From Halieaceae bacterium (GTDB lineage: Bacteria > Pseudomonadota > Gammaproteobacteria > Pseudomonadales > Halieaceae), in assembly GCA_009886815.1 (NCBI GenBank), contig QXYP01000201.1, forward strand, positions 1-14,104: a DNA stretch of 14,104 nucleotides. Direction: 5' to 3'. Both the position numbers and the translations under genes were made by a program. Positions within the stretch are counted from its first letter, which is position 1, and each line of letters starts with the position of its first letter. Shown here in pieces: positions 6,854-13,267 of this stretch. A model generated the notes under the pieces. That model made no database searches, was not told where the DNA came from, and saw only the letters and a list, made by a program, of their open reading frames with translations.

Positions 6854-6910
6854 ACGCCCCTATTTTTAAACGCCCCTATTTTTAAGCCCTACTATTTTTA
6901 AGCCCCACTA
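6839..6910. repeat. 16-bp tandem repeat at the junction of two convergent genes
   Basis: There are four full units of 16 bp: 6839-6854, 6855-6870, 6871-6886 and 6887-6902, plus a half unit (6903-6910). The consensus is CGCCCCTATTTTTAAA; units 2 and 3 differ by one base. Each unit joins a C-rich half to TATTTTTAA. The DUF938 stop (6851-6853) lies in unit 1 and the OmpA-domain stop (6898-6900, minus strand) in unit 4, so the array supplies the end of both genes. The repeated C-rich/T5 pattern could aid transcription termination on the + strand, but no hairpin is evident. Confidence 0.93.
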
Positions 6911-7620
6911 AGTGTGACTTCTGCCACCTGTCTATGCCCCGCGCCCTGATCTAGCGCTATGTGCACCCGGCGGTCTAATGCGTAAGCGTCGGTATCACCT
7001 TCAATGGCAAGGGCCTGACTCTCTCCGTGAGCCGATACGGTCATTCGATTCGAAGCCACACCGGAATCTAGCAGTTGTTGCGCCACCCGCTCTGCTCTGG
7101 CTAAAGAGAGCGCCATGTTGCTCGCTGAGTCACCCCGAGGATCAGCATAGCCCTCAATCCGCACCGTTAAACCTGTGTTGCGCTTTAAGAAAGTGGCCAG
7201 CAAAGCGAGTCGATTCTCCCCACCAGCGGTTAAACGGCTGTCATTGGTCTTAAACAACATCTCAAGTTGTAGCTGCTCGAGTGCCAGCTTCGCAAATTGT
7301 TCCTGCTCCTGCTGCACCATTGCTAAATCAGCGTTCACCTGGTCCAGCTCGGTATAAGCCGAGGCGAGGTCAGCCTGAGTATCTACAAGCACTTGCTCGG
7401 TTACGGCAAGCTCGTCTGCTGCGGCCACTTGATCCACCATCCAGCCGGCACCAATGCCACCTAAAATAAAACCCACAGGCCCCGCCGCTGCTGTGGCGAC
7501 CGCAATGGTCGTCAAGGCGGTTAGATCCTGCTTGGTGGAGGTCTCAATGGCACTGGCGGGTTGAACGACGAGCAACGCCGAAAGTGTAAAAGCCGATGTC
7601 GCGGCTAAATAATTTTTCAT
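6898..7620 (-). CDS. Exported OmpA-domain protein with glycine-rich and coiled-coil N-terminal part
   Basis: The 240-residue protein has a signal peptide (1-24, ending PASA). A hydrophobic, glycine-rich segment follows (about 36-62, AAAGPVGFILGGIGAGW, glycine-zipper-like), then a helical, coiled-coil-like stretch (about 66-118) and an OmpA C-terminal domain (about 120-225). The peptidoglycan-binding signature is visible as EGYADPRGDSASNMALSLARAERV, with Asp160 and Arg175 at the spacing of the diaminopimelate-binding pair; DRRVHIAL closes the domain. It is probably an envelope protein that anchors to peptidoglycan. The layout resembles the sortase-associated PdsO group of OmpA proteins, but no sortase gene is in this window, so I do not assign that name. 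ATG 7620 has AGGAG at good spacing; the frame runs on to 7773 without support. Confidence 0.85.
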   Translation of the reverse strand: MKNYLAATSAFTLSALLVVQPASAIETSTKQDLTALTTIAVATAAAGPVGFILGGIGAGWMVDQVAAADELAVTEQVLVDTQADLASAYTELDQVNADLAMVQQEQEQFAKLALEQLQLEMLFKTNDSRLTAGGENRLALLATFLKRNTGLTVRIEGYADPRGDSASNMALSLARAERVAQQLLDSGVASNRMTVSAHGESQALAIEGDTDAYALDRRVHIALDQGAGHRQVAEVTLSGA

Positions 7621-7646
7621 AACAAGCTCCTGATGGCTAAGTAGGA

Positions 7647-7663
7647 TGTAATCACTGTGATCA
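7647..7663. promoter_or_regulatory. Direct repeat TGTAATCA/TGTGATCA upstream of the OmpA-domain gene
   Basis: Two 8-bp near-identical boxes, TGTAATCA (7647-7654) and TGTGATCA (7656-7663), are spaced one base apart in the 155-bp divergent region between the OmpA-domain gene and dinB. The position, about 30-45 bp upstream of the OmpA-domain ATG, fits an operator. The regulator is unknown and the match could be chance. Confidence 0.25.
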
Positions 7664-7775
7664 CCCCAATAATTTAAACCGCGCAGTAGGTGCCACCCGT
7701 GCCCCAATCTGGTTAAGCTGGGTCCAATTCTGCTCAAATATGGCAATGCAGAAAAATAGAGCGAAGTGAGCACAT

Positions 7776-8846
7776 TTGCGAAAAATCATTCACATCGATG
7801 CCGACTGTTTCTTCGCCGCTATTGAAATGCGGGATGACCCGAGCCTAGCCAATCGCCCCTTCGCCGTGGGCGGGAGTGCCGAAGGCCGAGGTGTGTTAAC
7901 GACGTGTAATTACCCGGCCAGAGAATTTGGCGTCCGCTCGGCAATGCCCACATCACAGGCCTACCGCCTGTGTCCTGATTTGGTCGTCGCGCCCGTGAAC
8001 ATTCCAAAATATCGCGAAGTGTCACTGCAAATGCATGAGATCTTTGAACAATTTACCGATCTCATTGAACCCCTATCCCTCGATGAGGCCTATCTTGATG
8101 TGAGCGATAGCGACCTCTTTGACGGGTCAGCATCACGAATCGCTGAAGCGATCCGTGAACAAATAAAGCAGGAAATAAACATCACCGTATCTGCCGGTGT
8201 TTCGATTAATAAATTCGTCGCCAAAGTAGCCTCTGACTGGAATAAACCCGACGGCCAGAAAGTTGTTACTCCCGAGGAGGTTGATGCCTTCACCGCAGCT
8301 TTAGAAGTGCGGGCAATTCCGGGAGTCGGGCCGGTGACCGCTGACAAACTCAATCGCATGGGCTTTCACAAGTGCACTGACCTTCGCAGAGCCGAAGCGC
8401 GGGCACTCAAGCGGCGCTTTGGCAGTTTCGCCCAGACGCTAATCGAGCGCGCCCATGGACGGGATAATCGCCCGGTAAATACCAGCCGCGTTCGCAAGTC
8501 GATTAGCGTGGAGCACACCTACACTCAAGACCTAAAGAACGGGCAGCCTTGTTTAGACAAGCTGCCAGGGCTACTCGAGGAACTCCGCGGTCGTATCGAC
8601 AAAGGCAAGCTAGGCTCACGGATTCAAAAGGCCTACGTCAAAATCAAATTCCGTGATTTCTCGACCACAACCGTCGAGCGCGTGGGTACTGCGGCCACGC
8701 TGACTGACTATCAGGAGCTGCTCGCAGATGGCCTAGCAAGACGCGATCTACCGGTGCGCCTATTAGGTCTTGGCGTGCGCCTGAGCCCTGACTTTCCCGA
8801 ACATTTCGAGCAACTGCCCCTGCGAATGGAAGATCACGACTACTGA
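7776..8846 (+). CDS. dinB: DNA polymerase IV (Y-family translesion polymerase)
   Basis: The 356-residue protein aligns with E. coli DinB from its first residues (MRKIIHIDADCFFAAIEMRDDP). Catalytic Asp8, Asp103 and Glu104 (SLDEAYLD) and the steric-gate Phe13 are in place. Other landmarks are YPAREFGVRSAMPT, SAGVSINKFVAKVASDWNKPDG and the helix-hairpin-helix IPGVGPVTADKL. A QLPL motif (346-349) near the C-terminus is a likely beta-clamp-binding site. The enzyme copies damaged templates in the cytoplasm and is error-prone. The only start that preserves the conserved N-terminus is TTG at 7776, preceded by a weak GAAGTGAG, which suggests low translation. I see no LexA box (CTGT-N8-ACAG) in the 155 bp upstream, so SOS control is not evident. 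Confidence 0.96.
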   Translation: MRKIIHIDADCFFAAIEMRDDPSLANRPFAVGGSAEGRGVLTTCNYPAREFGVRSAMPTSQAYRLCPDLVVAPVNIPKYREVSLQMHEIFEQFTDLIEPLSLDEAYLDVSDSDLFDGSASRIAEAIREQIKQEINITVSAGVSINKFVAKVASDWNKPDGQKVVTPEEVDAFTAALEVRAIPGVGPVTADKLNRMGFHKCTDLRRAEARALKRRFGSFAQTLIERAHGRDNRPVNTSRVRKSISVEHTYTQDLKNGQPCLDKLPGLLEELRGRIDKGKLGSRIQKAYVKIKFRDFSTTTVERVGTAATLTDYQELLADGLARRDLPVRLLGLGVRLSPDFPEHFEQLPLRMEDHDY

Positions 8847-8864
8847 GCGCCCCGTCGCGGTGAA

Positions 8865-9176
8865 CTACCCCAGCAAGTAACCCAAGCCCCAATACACCGC
8901 CATAGCCAGGGTTAAAACGTAAATGTGGTTTCGGGTAAGCAATGCAACCACTGCTGCGGTGGCCAGCCCTGCCCACTCATAAACTCTGGGAGCCTGCCCC
9001 CCCTCCGGGCTCAGTAGCATGGTCATTACTAAGGCGGCCATAACAGCAGGCCCCACATATTCCAAAGCCTTCAGGGCCCAGGGTGGAAAGCTGTGGTTAG
9101 ACAACAAGAGAATGAAAACAGCGCGCATCGCATAACTGCCCAAACCCATTATTAAGATGGTCAGCAAAATCGTCAT
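8865..9176 (-). CDS. azlD: AzlD-family small subunit of a branched-chain amino acid exporter
   Basis: This is a 103-residue, almost entirely hydrophobic protein with about four membrane segments (around 2-24, 38-56, 66-84 and 86-103). It has the AzlD pattern: ILIMGLGSYAMRAVFILL, then PPWALKALEYVGPAVMAALVMTMLL, with TRNHIYVLTLAMAVYW near the end. AzlCD proteins work together in the inner membrane to export branched-chain amino acids or analogues (B. subtilis azaleucine resistance, E. coli YgaZH). The ATG overlaps the azlC stop as ATGA (9173-9176). It is the last gene of the minus-strand run and converges on dinB with an 18-bp gap. Confidence 0.88.
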   Translation of the reverse strand: MTILLTILIMGLGSYAMRAVFILLLSNHSFPPWALKALEYVGPAVMAALVMTMLLSPEGGQAPRVYEWAGLATAAVVALLTRNHIYVLTLAMAVYWGLGYLLG

Positions 9177-9865
9177 CGTCGAAATCGCTCAAGCAGCAAA
9201 CCCAAAATGAGTCCCGCCAAGGCTGCAATCAGCAAGCCACTGCGACTGGGCATCTCGGCCAACAAAAAGGTCACCAACATGGCGAAGACAGCGACCAACG
9301 CTTTTTGCCAGCTATCAATGGTAGTGACCAACAGGCCCATAAATAAAACAGGGGTTGCAAAGGTAATATCCAGTCCAGTAGGTAGCACGGGCCCGACAAA
9401 CAACCCCAAGGCCGTAAAGGTCATCCAAAACAGCCAGAAGGTCATCCCCGCAGCCAGATAGTAACGGCGAAAATCAGCGGCCGGTAAGTCCTGCTTGCCC
9501 ACACACAAGGCAAATACCTGATCAACCAACATATAGGGCGCAAACCAACGAAACCACGGTGGCTGACGCTGCATCACTGGCGCCATAGAAAACGAATAAA
9601 ACAGGTGCCTAGCGCCCACCACCAGTGCCGCGGTGGCAGCGGCGGCTACAGACGCCCCCTCCCCCAGAAGCGTAATCAAGGTAATTTGCGCCGCGCCGGA
9701 AAACATAATGGGAGATGAGCTCCAACCCAGCCAAATCGCTATTCCCGATTCCCGCACCGCCAGACCAAAAACCAAAGCAAAAGGAATGGCGGGGATCACC
9801 AAGACCAAGGCATCCAAGAAACCGCGGCGACCATAATTCGTGTTGGGGCTGGCGGGGTTAGACAT
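9173..9865 (-). CDS. azlC: AzlC-family large subunit of a branched-chain amino acid exporter
   Basis: The 230-residue integral membrane protein has the AzlC signature. GFLDALVLVIPAIPFALVFGLA opens the first segment; SSPIMFSGAAQITLITLLGEGAS, GARHLFYSFSMAPVM and DQVFALCV follow, then several hydrophobic helices to a basic tail (LLERFRR). The usual length is about 230-250, so it looks complete. With AzlD it should form an inner-membrane exporter for leucine/valine-like amino acids; the exact substrate is not readable. It starts 19 bp after dtd on the minus strand. No clear Shine-Dalgarno precedes the ATG at 9865, so it may depend on translation from upstream. Confidence 0.9.
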   Translation of the reverse strand: MSNPASPNTNYGRRGFLDALVLVIPAIPFALVFGLAVRESGIAIWLGWSSSPIMFSGAAQITLITLLGEGASVAAAATAALVVGARHLFYSFSMAPVMQRQPPWFRWFAPYMLVDQVFALCVGKQDLPAADFRRYYLAAGMTFWLFWMTFTALGLFVGPVLPTGLDITFATPVLFMGLLVTTIDSWQKALVAVFAMLVTFLLAEMPSRSGLLIAALAGLILGLLLERFRR

Positions 9866-9884
9866 CAGTAAGGAAGGCCATTCA

Positions 9885-10325
9885 TCAAGTTTCCAGCAAA
9901 AATGTAACGGGTCCGTCGTTAATAAGACTCACCTGCATATCGGCGCCGAAGCGGCCCGTTGCAATACGACCCTCATGCCGCGCTTTTAATAACTCAACAA
10001 ACTCATCGAAAAAACCATGGGCAACCCCTGGGTCTGCGGCGCTGGAAAAACTTGGACGCGTGCCTTTATTGGTATCGGCGGCCAGCGTGAATTGGGGGAC
10101 CAATAACAGGTCGCCAACCACGTCGCGTGTCGATCGGTTCATACGCCCCTCACTATCGCTAAACACACGGTAGCCAAGAAGGCGCTCAGCCATGCGCTCA
10201 ATACGGTTGGGGTCGTCGTCTTTTTCAAAGCCCACCAAGACTAAAAGGCCAGAATCAATGGCCCCTATACGATCGCCATCAACGTCGACGGCGGCCTTCG
10301 TTACCCTTTGCAGCAAACACTTCAC
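9885..10325 (-). CDS. dtd: D-aminoacyl-tRNA deacylase
   Basis: The 146-residue protein matches Dtd over its full length. It hydrolyses D-aminoacyl-tRNAs (and glycyl-tRNA-Ala) in the cytoplasm, protecting translation from wrong-handed amino acids. Seen are MKCLLQRVTKAAV, EKDDD, LGYRVFSDSEGRMN, the active-site QFTLAADT (78-85), RPSFSSAADP and the C-terminal NDGPVTF (136-142), which carries the Gly-cisPro selectivity motif. The usual SQFTL reads PQFTL here: Pro at position 77 replaces Ser. The start is GTG at 10325, overlapping the HIT gene's TGA as GTGA, so translation is probably coupled; no ATG is available nearby. Confidence 0.95.
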   Translation of the reverse strand: MKCLLQRVTKAAVDVDGDRIGAIDSGLLVLVGFEKDDDPNRIERMAERLLGYRVFSDSEGRMNRSTRDVVGDLLLVPQFTLAADTNKGTRPSFSSAADPGVAHGFFDEFVELLKARHEGRIATGRFGADMQVSLINDGPVTFLLET

Positions 10326-10741
10326 AGACTAGGCAACTCGCGGCTAAGGCGGTCTAGGGTATTGATCAGCGCTTCGCTTTCATAGGGCTCAGCTTGCCCA
10401 AAACCCCATGTCGGTGCCGGCCAAGCCGCATCGCGAGCATAACGGGCAACAACATGCACATGCAGCTGCGAAACGACATTGCCCAGTGCCGCGGTATTGA
10501 TTTTTTCAGCGTTAAATAGTGTTTGCATGGCTTTACCCAGCGCTAGCGTTTCGTTGAGCAGCGTTGCCCGCTCACCTTCAGCGAGATCAAACCACTCGGT
10601 TACCCCGGCAATCCGTGGCACGAGTATGACCCAGGGAAAACGCGCATCATTCATAAGAAGCACATCACTGAGCCCCCAACGGGCCACCGGTCGGGTATCA
10701 GCGGCTAACCGCGGGTCGAGAGCAAAGCCAGTGATCGTCAT
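10322..10741 (-). CDS. HIT (histidine triad) domain protein, QLHVH variant
   Basis: This 139-residue cytosolic protein has a HIT-like fold: ALDPRLAADT, then LLMNDARFPWVILVPR (28-43), ALGNVVSQLHVHVVARY (85-101) and WPAPTWG (107-113). The HIT signature HxHxHxx is present as QLHVHVV (92-98). His94 (the usual catalytic middle histidine) and His96 are kept, and Gln92 replaces the first His. This form is common in a pseudomonad/gammaproteobacterial subfamily, as I recall it. Relatives are nucleotide hydrolases or transferases; the substrate is unknown. ATG 10741 begins at the conserved FxLDPRL region; the frame extends to 10873 only by overlapping the DsrE gene. It lies 4 bp after the DsrE stop and overlaps dtd by 4 bp. 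Confidence 0.88.
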   Translation of the reverse strand: MTITGFALDPRLAADTRPVARWGLSDVLLMNDARFPWVILVPRIAGVTEWFDLAEGERATLLNETLALGKAMQTLFNAEKINTAALGNVVSQLHVHVVARYARDAAWPAPTWGFGQAEPYESEALINTLDRLSRELPSL

Positions 10742-10745
10742 AAAA

Positions 10746-11315
10746 CTAAAAGGGGATGAGGGTAAAACCCTCGTGCTGCAAACGCACGTGGGCACCCATC
10801 GCGGACAAGGCGACGACAACTTCAGGGCGAATTTCATCCCACCCAATCTTGCGAAAGGCCGCGGTCTGACCACAAAGATAAATTTTTACCCCAGCTCCCT
10901 GCAGCTGATCTAACAATTCAGTATTGGGGTTTGGGTCGTTGAAACGCGTCTGATAAGCCTCGTCTGACAGTAAATCATTGGCGGCCATACCGTGCACGAT
11001 AACGGCAAATTCTATATTTTCTGGGGGAATACCCTGTTGGGCATACATGTTGAGAAAACGCGCCACAGAAGTCAGTTTAAGATTTCTATCACCTGGAAAA
11101 TCGGCCGTCTTACCAATATCAATAGATACCTTGTAATGGGTATCAGAATCTAAGCTATAAAAGCCGGCTGGGGGCATGAGAACAGGGCCATAGTCGGGTA
11201 TAACCGGGCCCATCAAGGGCTGGTCGCCGGCATCACTGCCCTCAGCAAGCACCACAGATGAGGTGGCGATGCAGAGGAAACAGCAAGTTATCAGAATCAC
11301 GTTTCTTAACAGCAT
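10746..11315 (-). CDS. Exported DsrE-family protein
   Basis: The 189-residue protein has a signal peptide (1-24, hydrophobic core VILITCCFLCIATSSVVLA), so it should be periplasmic. From about residue 60 it has the DsrE/DsrF-like fold: KVSIDIGKTADF, then SVARFLNMYAQQGIPPENIEFAVIVHG (83-109) and GVKIYLCGQTAAF (142-154), with a single mature-part cysteine at 148. In this family the corresponding cysteine can carry persulfide sulfur, which hints at sulfur-relay chemistry. The partner and reaction are unknown, and many DsrE-like proteins are uncharacterised. ATG 11315 has AAGGAA at good spacing. It heads the minus-strand run DsrE-HIT-dtd-azlC-azlD; the 104 bp upstream (11316-11419) must hold the promoter. 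Confidence 0.85.
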   Translation of the reverse strand: MLLRNVILITCCFLCIATSSVVLAEGSDAGDQPLMGPVIPDYGPVLMPPAGFYSLDSDTHYKVSIDIGKTADFPGDRNLKLTSVARFLNMYAQQGIPPENIEFAVIVHGMAANDLLSDEAYQTRFNDPNPNTELLDQLQGAGVKIYLCGQTAAFRKIGWDEIRPEVVVALSAMGAHVRLQHEGFTLIPF

Positions 11316-11419
11316 CGTTGTTCCTTACTCAGCAATGAGTGCTGCGGCATGTTACTAAATTTTGGCCTCAAGACGACCCCGCCATTCTCAGAGATTACGC
11401 AGTAGCGAGGTCATCAAGA

Positions 11420-12730
11420 TCAATCAGCACCACGCGCCAACGTTCTGGCGTGGGTAATCCAACCTTGCAAATAGTATGAAAATCTTCGCAGGTGCAGCCC
11501 TAGCTCGGCATCCAATGCGTCAATGGCCGAGTCACCCACCTCAGCACTGATCAACGCAACAACATCGGTCTGAAACTCAGAACCGACCCACTCAAAACTG
11601 GGGTCACTCACGTAGCGCGAGGGCACTTGCTCTGAAAGAGTGGCATCGAGTGCCGCACCCATAACAACGGACTGAGCAGTCAGATCTGACACGACGCCGT
11701 CTGGCGTGAAACAGGCTGTCTGGGGCTCTGAAATCGACCGCAGTAAAGGCGCTTGCCAGGCACCTTGCTGCATTAACGCCTGCACCCGACGATATTGGTA
11801 GGACTCGAGCACGCCATGACGGTTGGAGACAAGCTGAATTAGGTCATTAGTCTCACCCATGACCAACGACCACAACGCTGACATTAGACTCACCCCGGGC
11901 AAAGGGTCGGTATGGTAAGGCTGAGTAAGGTCGCCAATATAATGCAGCGCCCAACCCATAAACCGCCACCCCCAATACTCATGTCCACTCGCGAAGGCCA
12001 AACGGGCCAATTCTTCATATTGTATAACCCGCCATAAGGGCAGAGTGCGCTTTAGGCTGGGTTGCGCGAATTGAGTCAGGGCATCCAAGTGGTAGAACCC
12101 CATGTGTAGCGGCGCTTGCGACCCATAGGGAAGGTTTGGATTGCCAAAGGGTTGCTCACCCAGCCCGTATTGGGCGCCCACTTCAGTGTCATTATCACTG
12201 TATAGCCCCACATCCATGCCCAAGTCAGGCTCGTCACTGGCGCTGGATAAAATATGCGCGGGGCTAACGCGGGCTCCAGACGAGAGCGATAAGTACAGCC
12301 GCTCCTGTTCTGCATCGCCGCTGGGTAGGTAGGAAAGTTCTGACCAAGCCAGGGTCTCATCTGAAGCCGAAATCACATCATCGGTCATCACCTGTCGGTA
12401 CAAGCTGTATTCCAATCTTGGGCTTATCCTGAGCGCGGCGATAAACCGACCCCGCCGATCACTGACATCGGAAGCGTTAAAACGCAACGCCGTGGGCGTA
12501 GGCGGATAGTCTGGGTTTCCCGCGATCATTGCGATTTCTATGCGATTCAATAACTCAGCAATACCGGAGGCTTCCGCCTCCAAAAAAACATCCAGTGGCT
12601 CAACCACCACGCTTGGCTGCATTAGGTGGGTATCTGAGCGCAGCATCGGCCACGCGAGGCTGGCATGATCTGACCATGCTGCAGCCTGATGGCAAGCCAG
12701 TAAAGATACCGCCAAAAGGACAGATCGCAT
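11420..12730 (-). CDS. Secreted zinc-dependent phospholipase C/S1-P1-nuclease-like hydrolase
   Basis: The 436-residue protein has a signal peptide (1-18, ending QAAA), so the mature chain begins with Trp19 (WSDH). In zinc phospholipase C and S1/P1 nuclease the N-terminal Trp itself binds zinc. HYIGDLTQPYH (263-273) gives His263, Asp267 and His273, the same +4/+10 spacing as His118/Asp122/His128 of Bacillus cereus PLC. HGVLE (His305, Glu309) repeats the HxxxE pair of that enzyme. Upstream, LHMGFYHLD (about 208-216) may supply further ligands. It is larger than bacterial PLC (about 245 mature residues), with a long extra region at about 70-200. Cleavage of phospholipid head groups or of nucleic acid are both possible. 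ATG 12730 has AGAGGAG 8 nt upstream. It is a single gene, divergent from the rhodanese gene. Confidence 0.72.
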   Translation of the reverse strand: MRSVLLAVSLLACHQAAAWSDHASLAWPMLRSDTHLMQPSVVVEPLDVFLEAEASGIAELLNRIEIAMIAGNPDYPPTPTALRFNASDVSDRRGRFIAALRISPRLEYSLYRQVMTDDVISASDETLAWSELSYLPSGDAEQERLYLSLSSGARVSPAHILSSASDEPDLGMDVGLYSDNDTEVGAQYGLGEQPFGNPNLPYGSQAPLHMGFYHLDALTQFAQPSLKRTLPLWRVIQYEELARLAFASGHEYWGWRFMGWALHYIGDLTQPYHTDPLPGVSLMSALWSLVMGETNDLIQLVSNRHGVLESYQYRRVQALMQQGAWQAPLLRSISEPQTACFTPDGVVSDLTAQSVVMGAALDATLSEQVPSRYVSDPSFEWVGSEFQTDVVALISAEVGDSAIDALDAELGLHLRRFSYYLQGWITHARTLARGAD

Positions 12731-12874
12731 GAGCGAACTCCTCTAATTAAAAGATTAGCCAACCTCGCAGTTTTAAGGTTGTAATACAAGTCAGGATAGA
12801 CTGGCGTGGTGTCAAAACCTTTGATCACACGATAGGCTAGCGGGAGATCCCGCGCTGCAGGAGAACAACCCAAT
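12731..12874. promoter_or_regulatory. Divergent intergenic region with several inverted repeats
   Basis: This 144-bp region must carry promoters for the PLC-like gene (-) and the rhodanese gene (+). It holds CTAAT/ATTAG (12743-12747/12754-12758), AACCT/AGGTT (12761-12765/12776-12780), the palindrome TTGTAATACAA (12779-12789), TCAAA/TTTGA (12812-12816/12820-12824) and GCGGG/CCCGC (12840-12844/12849-12853). The last one sits directly before the rhodanese AGGAG site. I cannot fix a promoter or name a regulator. Confidence 0.4.
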
Positions 12875-13246
12875 ATGAAGCCAACGTATCTTGGACTGCT
12901 GCTCCTTTTATGGTCGGCCTATGGAGGCGCTGAAATGCCCGATAAGAACACGCAAAATGCCGTAGCACTCATTAGCCAAGGTGCTACCGTTATCGATGTC
13001 AGAACACCCATTGAAATCGCCGACGGCGCCCTGCCGGGTGCACTGTCTATTATTCATACCGATATCGTTGCCGGCGTTCAGGCATTGGCACTGCCCAGCG
13101 ATGCACCCCTGGTACTGTACTGTCGAAGCGGTAATCGTTCGGGCATGGCAGCAGAAGCGCTACAAGCTCAAGGCTACACTCAGGTCACTAATGGCGGTAG
13201 CTACCAGCAGTTAGCCGCGGCCCTTGATCAGATTTCAGCGCCTTAG
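12875..13246 (+). CDS. Exported single-domain rhodanese (sulfurtransferase-like)
   Basis: The 123-residue protein has a short signal peptide (MKPTYLGLLLLLWSAYGGAE, about 1-19), placing it in the periplasm. A single rhodanese domain follows: TVIDVRTPIEIADGALPGALSI (38-59) and the active-site loop CRSGNRSG (83-90) with catalytic Cys83. It ends with GYTQVTNGGSYQQL. Such proteins transfer sulfane sulfur to acceptors such as cyanide or thiols, but the physiological acceptor is unknown. It is complete for the PspE-like, single-domain type. ATG 12875 follows AGGAG at a rather long spacing of 11 nt. A transporter gene starts 21 bp downstream in the same frame. The nearby exported DsrE-family protein may share sulfur chemistry with it, which is inference. 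Confidence 0.9.
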   Translation: MKPTYLGLLLLLWSAYGGAEMPDKNTQNAVALISQGATVIDVRTPIEIADGALPGALSIIHTDIVAGVQALALPSDAPLVLYCRSGNRSGMAAEALQAQGYTQVTNGGSYQQLAAALDQISAP

Positions 13247-13267
13247 ATTAAGCGGCATGACTCGCCG

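Noticed and set aside
7621..7773. 51-codon N-terminal extension of the OmpA-domain gene
   Set aside because: A clean signal peptide starts at 7620 after AGGAG; the extension would bury it and fill the whole divergent promoter region.
7621..7775. LexA (SOS) box upstream of dinB
   Set aside because: I looked for CTGT-N8-ACAG and close variants and found none; CTG and CAG pieces present have the wrong spacing.
10742..10873. 44-codon N-terminal extension of the HIT gene
   Set aside because: It overlaps the 3' end of the DsrE gene, and the family alignment begins at MTITGFALDPRL.
12622..12873. 83-codon minus-strand frame across the PLC-like gene start
   Set aside because: It is out of frame with the PLC-like signal peptide, covers the divergent promoter region and has no domain.
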